From contig JAPDRN010000063.1 of NCBI GenBank assembly GCA_030247855.1, positions 124,001 through 188,000 of the forward strand: a DNA stretch of 64,000 nt, written 5' to 3'. Positions 56,230-64,000 of this stretch are shown here, piece by piece. The notes under the pieces are model-generated. The model did not search any database and was not told where the DNA came from. It saw only the letters and a program-made list of their open reading frames with translations. The stretch is from Knufia peltigerae. Taxonomy: Eukaryota; Ascomycota; Eurotiomycetes; Chaetothyriales; Trichomeriaceae. Each line of letters starts with the position of its first letter. Position 1 is the first letter of the stretch. Both the position numbers and the translations under genes were made by a program.

Positions 56230-57226
56230 GTTGCTTTTCCAAGGTATGGCTTTTGTATTCAACGCGATCGTAAATTTTACAAAAGGTAGGTAAAGTTGAA
56301 AAGATCGTTCCTTTGCCTGGGGAGTGTTCTGTTTACATGACTTTCATAACAATACGCTAGACGACTCACCCGCGTCCGTCTGGAGACTTCCCCATGCCGT
56401 GTTATCTTCAGCATGACGCGTTCGGGTTTCTATAACTTGGAGCCGAAGTCCTCTACCGGACACATGCCTATGCAGCTTACCCCACTACAGAACACAGTCC
56501 GCAGTTTGTCCAAGTTCAACTTCGGACCCAACTGGGGCAAAACGCGATAACAATCAGTATACTGGACCCACTTTCGAGGATATTCAGCAGTCCTCATGCA
56601 GATCCTGACCATCAACTGCCCCTTGCATTATCTAGCCTTATCAGAAAGAGTCCTCGAGAAAGAGGCAGGCCACCTCGAGCATCTACCTAGCTGGATGTCC
56701 TCCACGTGCTGAGGTGAGCCTTGTGCCGGCGAAATGAGGTGTATCGGTATTTGATGCACATCGTCGTAAGTTACCTCTTTCTACAACTGTAGTTCTTTGA
56801 TAACAAGGGATCACCACTTGTTGCACCCACTTCCCGGGTGCTTATCATCCTCTCTACACTTTACCATCAAGGAGCCCGTACCAGGCAGACTTTGGTCCAC
56901 TTCGAGATTGGGACACTCTCCCGGGGCGAATTGATGACCACGAGTGATTCTCTCCCTCGAGACTGAGACTGATAGCGACTCGCACAGCAAAGACTACTAT
57001 GGATTCATTGGAGACGGGTACTTGTGATGCACTGACGTATAGGCTCGACGTATCATCCGCTAATGTATCTTCCACACGTTGAATCCCTGAAGTACCCGAT
57101 CCTTTATCTATATAAGTCTTTCTCCCGGGAGAAGCTGCTGCGCGCACCTGACTTGTGTGGTTTTCTCCTCAAACCCAACTGCATCACACAATACTCAGCT
57201 GCTGGCTATTCGCATCGGTCATCATC
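56230..57226. promoter_or_regulatory. Divergent promoter with six GATA-factor sites
   Basis: The roughly 1-kb spacer between the M20 hydrolase and DUR3. HGATAR cores (binding sites for AreA/NIT2-type nitrogen regulators) are at 56545 (CGATAA), 56628 (rc of AGATAA), 56638 (rc of TGATAA), 56798 (TGATAA), 56842 (rc of TGATAA) and 57104 (rc of AGATAA). About three would be expected by chance in this length. A TATATAAG element sits near 57109, about 115 bp before the DUR3 start. Regulation is inference. Confidence 0.5.
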
Positions 57227-59528
57227 ATGTCCAGCACAATTCAACCTGTCCTGCCTCAGGGCGCCGGTTATGGCGTCGTGATTGGGATTGGGTTCTTTTT
57301 TGCCCTGCTCATGGCTGGCGTATCATACCTGCAGGTAAATAAGGGGTAGTACTATTTCCTAGTTCTGCGTCGCTGACAATCGTGGCAGAACCGATACACG
57401 AAATACTCGACCAAAATGAGCGAGGAATTCAACACTGCCAGTCGAAGTGTCAAGCCTGGTCTGATTGCAAGTGGCGTTGTTTCTGCCTGGACCTGGGCTG
57501 CCACTCTGCTGCAGTCCAGTACTGTCACCTATGAATATGGCGTGTCGGGTCCGTTCTGGTACGCTGCCGGGGCCACCGTGCAGATATTCATGTTCTCAGT
57601 ACTTGCGTGCAAGGTCAAGCAAAACGCTCCTCGGTGCCACACGTTTCTCGAAATCATCTACTATCGCTATGGCAAAGTCACGCATATAGTCTTTATCTTC
57701 TTTGCTCTCATGACCAACATTCTCGTTGCATCACAGTTGCTCCTTGGAGGCAGTGCTGTTGTGACTTCATTGACCGGGATGAATGTCTACGCGGCGGTGT
57801 TCCTCATTCCTTTGGGAGTGAGCGTCTATGTTGTGCTTGGTGGTCTCCGAGCGACTTTTCTGTGCGACTACTCTCATACAGTGATCGTCATGATCATTAT
57901 TTTGTACTTCATGTTCAACGTAAGTATTTTCTGACACTTTAGAGCATGTGCCGGCTTGCTGACGGTGAGAAAATTCAAAGGTCTACACATCAAACGATCT
58001 CATTGGCTCTCCTGGAAAGATGTACGATCTGCTCGTGCATGCTGGCGAGGTGCGTCCAGTCGAAGGCAACGTGAAAGGCTCCTACTTGACTCAAAAATCG
58101 AACTTTGGTCTAATATTTGGTGTCATTCAACTATGCTCCGGCATGGGGACGGTCTTCCTGGATCAGGGTTACTGGCAACGCGCCATCGCCAGCCGTCCCA
58201 CCACAGCAGTCCGAGGCTATATAATGGGTGGTTTCGCCTGGTACGCCATTCCATTCGGCTTTGCGACCACTCTTGGTCTGGCCGCAGTCGCCCTCACAGA
58301 CAATCCGGCTTATCCCACCTATCCACACAACATGACCACATCGCAGGTCTCTTCTGGATTATCTGCTCCGTTTGGCGCTGCAGCTCTGCTTGGAAAGAAC
58401 GGGGCTATTGCATTGCTACTCACACTGTTCATGGCGGTCACATCCTCATCCTCGTCTGAGCTCATTGCGGTTTCCTCCATCCTCACCTTTGACGTCTACA
58501 AAGTCTACATCAAGCCATCCGCATCTCCAAAAGACTTGATATTTGTCTCCCACGTCATGATCTGCTTTTTTGGCCTCGTCATGGCCGCCTTTGCATGTAT
58601 CTGGAATGCCATCGGCATCGACCTCGGTTGGCTTTTCCTCGTCATGGGTCTTCTCATTGGGGGTGCGGTTTTCCCAGCCGCCTTTGCTGTCACGTGGAAA
58701 GGCCAGACCCGCGCGGGTGCAATTTCTGGCGCTGTTTGCGGACTCTGTGCCGGTTTGACGGCGTGGCTTGTCGAAGCCAAAGTGCACTATGGCGAGCTTA
58801 CGGTGTCTACCACTGGCGCCTCCTACCCTACTCTGGCCGGAAACATGGCAGGTGTGCTGACGGGACTCATCGTGACCTGCGCTGTCTCGTTGCTCAAGCC
58901 CGATAATTTTGACTGGGCCGCCACACGGGATATTAATGCGCCTTCGTCATTGTATGGCGATGTCGTCCCTAATGCCAATGCCAGCGTTCTGGGAGAGACT
59001 CGACCTGTCACTCCCACGGAGGGTCAACGTGGTTCTGTCGAGGGGCCTGCTGGAAAGCACGGAGACAATCAAGCAGAAGAAGAACCTAAGAATCCGAATC
59101 ACAATGCCGAGCTGCAGACGGTCCTCGACGAGGAGAAGGAAGAAGCCGAAGACCGCGCCGTCCTTGAAAATCCTCAATCGTTACAGCGCACCTATATTTT
59201 CGCCCTCGTCCTCTCCGCGGTACTCTCTTTGAGTATGGATGTCATTATTCCTGTCCCGATGTTCCTCAGTCACTATATCTACTCCAAGGGCTTCTTCACC
59301 TTCTACGTGGTTGTCAGCTTTATCTGGGTGTTTGCGGCCCTCTTCATGTGCGGCATCTTACCCATTTGGGAGACTCGCACATTCTGGCGCGAGTTTATCG
59401 GCGAGATTCTGGGACGTAAGAAAGTCCTCTCCGGTGCATCACCGGATACAGAAATGTCTTCCTCACAGTCATCGGGAACTCTGTCACCAACCGAGGCGAA
59501 GGAGCCTGCTGATCAAATCAAGACATGA
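57227..59528 (+). CDS. dur3: Urea active transporter DUR3 (sodium:solute symporter family)
   Basis: Exons 57227-57334, 57389-57919 and 57981-59528 (introns 54 and 61 bp) total 2187 nt, giving 728 aa. High-affinity, proton-coupled urea (and in yeast polyamine) importer of the plasma membrane. About 15 helices. It starts MSSTIQPVLPQGAGYGVVIG with a first helix VIGIGFFFALLMAGVSYL. DUR3 marks are SRSVKPGLIASGVVSAWTWA, LLQSSTVTYEYGVSGPFWYA, VFLDQGYWQRAIASRP, and FMAVTSSSSSELIAVSSILT. A hydrophilic, acidic loop (about residues 515-600) precedes the last two helices. Length fits fungal DUR3. It is divergent from the M20 hydrolase with GATA sites between, which fits uptake and breakdown of a ureide nitrogen source. 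Confidence 0.93.
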
Positions 59529-60061
59529 TAGACCATCGCCGTTCGAGAGGAATGACAGACAATATTATGATCCGAGTGAACAATGAGAACAAATGTAGGA
59601 AACGGAGGGACAGGGGTTGATAGTGGTTTTGGAGTTGATGACTTCAAATGAGAGCTTGGAATATGGAAAGTTTGCGAGAGCGTCCATCCATAGTGGTGCG
59701 ATTTTGTCATCACATACCAGGTGTCTTGATATACTCCGCCATAGTCATTCTTGTAATTCATCTGAACCAATGGTATGCTGAAAAATTGGTATCTCTTGGC
59801 CATGGCCCTCCATGATATGTTCTTCCCCAGTCTGGGAATGGAGTGAAGTCACATACTTACAGCTGAAACGAACCACGGTCATCGCGGTCATCACGGTGTC
59901 AGCAGTGACGAATCACGTGGGTCAGAAACCCCTCAGTGCAAGAATGTCAACAAGCTTCTGGCCTTTTGCCGCACTGCATTACTCTCACTTGACTGCAACT
60001 GCTCGACTTCTAGGTCGATAACGATGATCAAAGAGCCAACTCTGGCATTGGAAGACATACC
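59529..60061. other. Intergenic
   Basis: About 530 bp between DUR3 and the regulator gene, both on the plus strand. No feature recognised. Confidence 0.5.
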
Positions 60062-61093
60062 ATGTATCCGCCGACGGTGAATCGGGCTTGCCAAAGATGC
60101 AGCAGGTACGTGACACCCATTCCTGTTCTGATGGTGTCTTACCGACCATTCCGTAGGAAGAAAGTCAAATGTAAGTAGCCGAATTGCAACAATATTCAGG
60201 GAAGACGCAATCGCCCCAAAAGCAAGACACAGGTGATATGACGCGACCTGGCAGCAGCCTTTGCAGGCGCCTCGGAATGTCGTGCACATTTCCGCTCAGA
60301 CAAAAGCCTCGTCTCCGGAGCCACAGCTCTCCAGATACGCCAAAACGTAAAACTCGGCGCTTGCAGACCTCACACTCCGTTGGTGAAGATGTTTTGCCTG
60401 GTCATGAAAACAATGGTGATGGCTGTGATCGCCTTACAGCGACCCTGTTCCAAGTGTTGGACTCGAATGCAACGTCGGACGAGTCACAAGACCATTACGC
60501 TCGCGAGCCCACGCTGAACAACAATCCCACTTCCTCCTTCGAAGAGGCTACACGGCTCCGAGCAGATGGATTAGGTAATGGCCACGTTCAAGATTCTTCT
60601 AGTAGCCAGGGCGAGGACGCTTCCTTCGAACTCCCGGATCTCAGATTGTTGATAAATTCAGAAAACGAGGACCCTACAGACGTGCGGCCGTCCACACTGG
60701 ATTTTGGTTCAGGCATGAATGACCAAAGCTCAGCAGTCAGCGGATGCGACGGTTGGGGCATCCCTAATGAAGTAGCCGTGGACCTGTGAGCGTTCCCGGA
60801 CTATCTTATGAGCAGATTAAAAAAGTCTTACAAAGCATACTAGGATCGAACATTATTTTTCTAAGATTCAACCCTGGCTGGCCATTCTGCACCGGCCACT
60901 CTTCTACAATGAGTACATGGTTGCGGGAGATTCGGAAGCACAGTGTCTTCGACCGTCTGCAGAACTCAGACAAGACGTCGTCTTCATGATCAACGGTATT
61001 TCGCATTGTCGGCCAGGTTTTCGACCAATCGTATCAATGCATACAACTACAACCATCTACTTGACTCTGAGTAGGTTACCTACGTGTAGGTAA
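60062..61093 (+). CDS. Zn2Cys6 transcription factor, apparently truncated and possibly inactive
   Basis: Reconstructed exons: 60062-60105, 60157-60170 (only 14 nt), 60233-60785 and 60826-61093, about 292 aa. After splicing, the N-terminus reads CQRCSRKKVKCDMTRP then SSLCRRLGMSCTF, a fungal binuclear zinc cluster. Five of the six cysteines are present; the fourth position (C-x2-C) is Ser (AGC codon). A linker follows, and the start of the fungal_trans middle homology region, HYFSKIQPWLAILHRPLFYN. The frame then stops at 61091-61093, whereas such regulators normally run 600-900 residues. The last intron (40 bp, GTGAGC...AAAAAAG) is short and uncertain. The neighbouring DUR3, M20, amidohydrolase and P450 genes suggest it was a pathway regulator. 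Either it is a decayed copy, or a shortened, possibly dominant-negative form. Confidence 0.55.
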
Positions 61094-61411
61094 ACATGTG
61101 TGTATCGGAGTGTTCTTCAATTGGGGCCATTACATCGTATTCGTGTGGAGACCCGGGAACGCCAAGCTTTTCTCTCTGCTGGCGTCATTTTTGCCGAAGC
61201 CGGAAATTTGCCTAATCTGGTCATGCCTGGATCTCCTCCTGTGTAGTAGAAAAGGGAAACAGGGCAACCAGGGTTGTATCTTGCCGAGAAACAAGTAGAG
61301 AATCTCAAGGGACAAAAGAGATGGAGCGAATTTTCAAAACAACGGAATCGCATACCATCTGTGAGGGTTTTCCAGCGGCCAATATTTTTGCAACAGAGCC
61401 ACCCGACGACG
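61094..61411. other. Intergenic
   Basis: About 320 bp between the truncated regulator and the amidohydrolase. No remnant of the missing C-terminal half of the regulator is recognisable in any frame. It presumably holds the amidohydrolase promoter. Confidence 0.5.
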
Positions 61412-62485
61412 ATGCCGTTCAAGAAGATCGACGTTCATCACCACTTGGTGACACCGGCATACAAGACAGTAGGTGATCGCGTCTTGACTCTCTGTTACGT
61501 GAGTACTATGGGTTAATTAATTTTATGGATATAAGGACGATAGGCACTGGAACAAAACGGAGGAGACCCGTCCGGCTCCTGGACGCCCGAGGGGTCCATT
61601 TCCGCAGACGAAAAGTCTTGTGAAGAGTCGGGTGTCGGGGTGACCATTTTCTCCTTGACCGCCCCCGGGGCGGGAATCGCCCAAGGACAATCAGATCGAG
61701 CGGCTGCCGCCCTCGCCCGGGAGACGAACGAGTACCTCGCCTCGTTGCGCGACGAGAGCCCTCGAACCCGAGGGTTCTTCGCCTGCGTCCTCCCCCCCTT
61801 GACGGACACGCCGGCGGCACTGGAGGGGGTCGCCCACGCCCTGGACGTGTTGAAGGCCGACGGGGTCACCCTGTTTTCTCGGTACGGCGCCCCTGGCAGC
61901 CCGAACAAATACCTGGGTCACGCCGATTTTGGGTCCGCGTGGCAGGCCCTGAACGAGAGGCGGGCCGTGGTTTTTGTGCACCCCACCCACGCGGCCGACA
62001 CCGACCTCATCGACCCGTCACTGCCTCAGCCGATCGTCGACTATCCTCACGAGACGACCCGGACGGCCTCGGGCATGATCGTAGCCGGCACCGTGGACGC
62101 CCACCCGGACTGCAAGATCATCCTGGCTCACGCCGGTGGCACGCTGCCGTACCTGGCCGACCGACTGTTGGCGCTCGCCGACACGGGCCTCGCTTCCAAG
62201 ACGGCCCGAGACATCAAAAACGCCGTGCGGTCCTCTTACCACGACGTGGCCTTGTCGAGTTCGAAGAAGGTTGTAGACGTGTTGTTGAAAGTCACCACCC
62301 CGGACCACATCTTGTTCGGCACCGATTATCCGTACGCGCCGCCCGCGACGATCCGCTCCTTTCCAAGCAGATTCAACGATGCAGAACTCAAGGAAGACTT
62401 CAAGTACGCCATCAGTCGGGGCAACGCGTTGAAATTGTTCCCTCGTCTGGCTGCGTACGAAGAGGGGAAGATGGAGAAGACGTAG
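61412..62485 (+). CDS. Amidohydrolase-2 / ACMSD-type decarboxylase or hydrolase
   Basis: Exons 61412-61468 and 61544-62485 (75-bp intron, GTAGGT...GATAG) total 999 nt, giving 332 aa. TIM-barrel metal enzyme of the family that includes 2-amino-3-carboxymuconate-semialdehyde decarboxylase and gamma-resorcylate decarboxylase. Visible metal ligands: the HxH of KKIDVHHHLV (His9, His11), a later His in VVFVHPTHAAD, ILAHAGGTLPYLADR, and Asp in HILFGTDYPYAPP. The start MPFKKIDVHHHL is the natural one. Codon use is strongly GC-rich over 61650-62350, unlike the P450 next door. It lies between a Zn2Cys6 gene and a P450, so a role in aromatic or N-heterocycle breakdown, or in a secondary-metabolite pathway, is plausible. 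Substrate unknown. Confidence 0.85.
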
Positions 62486-62977
62486 TTTGGAGATCTTTTC
62501 TTGTCAGATAGAGTATCCATTTTTTCATGCTCGGACCGTGTTTAACGCTGGTGATCGATGGTGATGCAAACATAAGTATAAGTATTCCTCAATGATGTGA
62601 GTCTCAAACCTATCATCCACTGGCTGATCGATGCGGTGGAGAGAACACATACGATCAGGAAAGATCTAGCCTGAAATGTCAATTCTCCATGAACGGGGAA
62701 GCACCCATTGTACGTCACCCCGGGTTTCACGGAGAAAGACAGAGGAGGTCATGACTACCGGCTACAAGGGTGTGGTCCGGAATCTCCACATTGGACGAAA
62801 CAAGGTGGTTACTCGTAGGGATGGAGCCGCTCCTCTCGCGGGGAACGAAAAGTATCAATCGACCGTGGTACCGCCGACTGAGTACAATGCCGTGATAAAG
62901 AAGAACTTGGCCATCTTTTGAGGCTTGTTTCTGGGTATACGACCTTGGTCAAGTAGTATATATTCATTCTTATCGTA
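62486..62977. other. Intergenic
   Basis: About 490 bp between tandem plus-strand genes. An 81-codon ORF at 62676 lacks coding character. A TATATA element near 62957 precedes the P450 start. Confidence 0.5.
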
Positions 62978-64000
62978 ATGTCGATCGAACCATCATGGAT
63001 TGTTGGCCTGGCCACACTCAGCATTTTCTTGTACGCTCTTTGCACTGTAGGGAGAAGAGGCAAGAACTATCCACCAAGTAAGTACCAAAGAAGAAGCCAA
63101 TGGTAATTTACCGGTCCATAACACTCACATCTCGTGTAGGACCACTGACACTACCATTATTGGGGAACCTTCATCAAATTCCATTAAAGGGCGCTCATTT
63201 CAAGTAGGTCTCCAACACAAACAGAAAGAGAGAGAAAGAGAAACACCTTAGGGGCACCGTGGCAGATTCACAGAGTTACAAAGTTAACCCGTGCGATAGA
63301 TTTACCGAGTGGGCAAAAGTGTACGGAGGAATCTTCTCCCTCAAACTGGGACCTGGCACGGCCGTCGTCGTCACCGACCGTCGCGTGGTGCGTGAGCTTT
63401 TGGACAAACAGAGCGCCATCTCGAGCTTCAGACCGCCGTCGTACGTCGGCAATTTGATCACAGGCGGAGATCATGTCCTCGTCATGGATCCCGGTCCCAA
63501 GTGGAGGACGATGCGGAAAGTGATCGTACAGGAATTTACAGAGACCATGTGTGACAAGAAACATGTCAACGTGGTGAATGCGGAAGCGATTCAGATGTTG
63601 AGGGACACCGTCGTCGATCCGAAAGGTTTGATGAAACATCCAAAACGATTTGCAAACAGCATCATCATGAGTCTAGGTATGAGATTCAGAAACCCCGAAA
63701 AATACAGGAGTAGAGATAAGAACTGACCACCCCCATCCCCGTAACGATAGTCTTTGGAGTTCGTACACCCGACATAACAACGTCGCATATGAGACGCATG
63801 TTTGAGCTCATGGAGCATTGGTCACTGGTCATGGAGCTGGGCAGCACACCTCCGGTCGACTTTTATCCTTTTCTCAAATGGATCCCTCAGCGATTCCTGG
63901 GCAACTGGATTTCTCGTGCAAATCAGGTCAAGGAAGAAATGTATTCTCTCTATCGAGACCTTGTGGAGGATGTAATCAGACGAAGAGGTGCCTTGGGCCC
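62978..64000 (+). CDS. Cytochrome P450, N-terminal part (cut by window end)
   Basis: Microsomal-type P450. Exons 62978-63077, 63140-63203, 63300-63676 and 63751 onward, with introns of 62, 96 and 74 bp. All visible joints keep phase. The N-terminal anchor is SWIVGLATLSIFLYALCTVG, then basic RRGKN and the proline hinge YPPRPLTLPLLGNLHQIPLK. B/C-helix region: LLDKQSAISSFRPPSYVGN, then the C-helix W-x3-R motif in PKWRTMRK, a haem-propionate contact. It continues VFGVRTPDI and PVDFYPFLKWIPQRFLGNW, resembling fungal CYP2-clan-like oxidases of metabolic clusters. The I-helix, ExxR and haem-Cys motifs lie beyond the window, so activity cannot be judged. It follows the amidohydrolase on the same strand. 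Confidence 0.88.

Overview
This is eukaryotic DNA from a filamentous ascomycete (Pezizomycotina). Genes are spaced about 0.3-3 kb apart on both strands. Introns are short (mostly 47-75 bp, with GTRNGT-like donors and CTNA-type branch sites). The gene set is fungal: Pal1, Arb2-domain protein, DUF7704, Zn2Cys6 regulator, DUR3. A eurotiomycete such as a black yeast (Chaetothyriales) would fit, but that finer placement is a guess. I rebuilt exon structures by hand from splice signals. For nearly all multi-exon genes the summed exon length is a multiple of three, which is the main check on the models.

Left third (1-19300): 5' part of a CENP-O/Mcm21 kinetochore gene (-), an SLC33-type acetyl-CoA transporter (+), a Yae1 Fe-S adaptor (+), then a run of minus-strand genes: an RBM5/10-like splicing factor, a conserved fungal protein, an Arb2-domain protein, a doubtful small gene, an FHA/fork-head factor and an F-box/WD40 protein. 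Middle (20400-42900): DUF7704 membrane protein (+), DUF1989 protein (-), a polytopic membrane protein (-), a Cys-rich protein (+), a mitochondrial-type AAA ATPase (-), CLU1 (+), an acidic fungal protein (+), Pal1 (-), Mediator subunit 31 (+) and an emopamil-binding-like membrane protein (+). These are mostly core housekeeping genes.

Right third (46000-64000): a secreted GH3 beta-glucosidase carrying a C-terminal PIR-type cell-wall repeat block, a (6-4) photolyase/animal-type cryptochrome, and then a block that looks catabolic: an M20-family N-carbamoyl-amino-acid/allantoate-type amidohydrolase divergent from a DUR3 urea transporter with several GATA sites between them, an apparently truncated Zn2Cys6 regulator, an ACMSD-type amidohydrolase, and a cytochrome P450 cut by the window end. 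The most notable points are the GH3-PIR fusion, a 9-mer (TACTCCGTA) repeated about ten times only between genes, and the possible nitrogen-compound cluster with a decaying regulator. I found no tRNA, rRNA, transposon or CRISPR.
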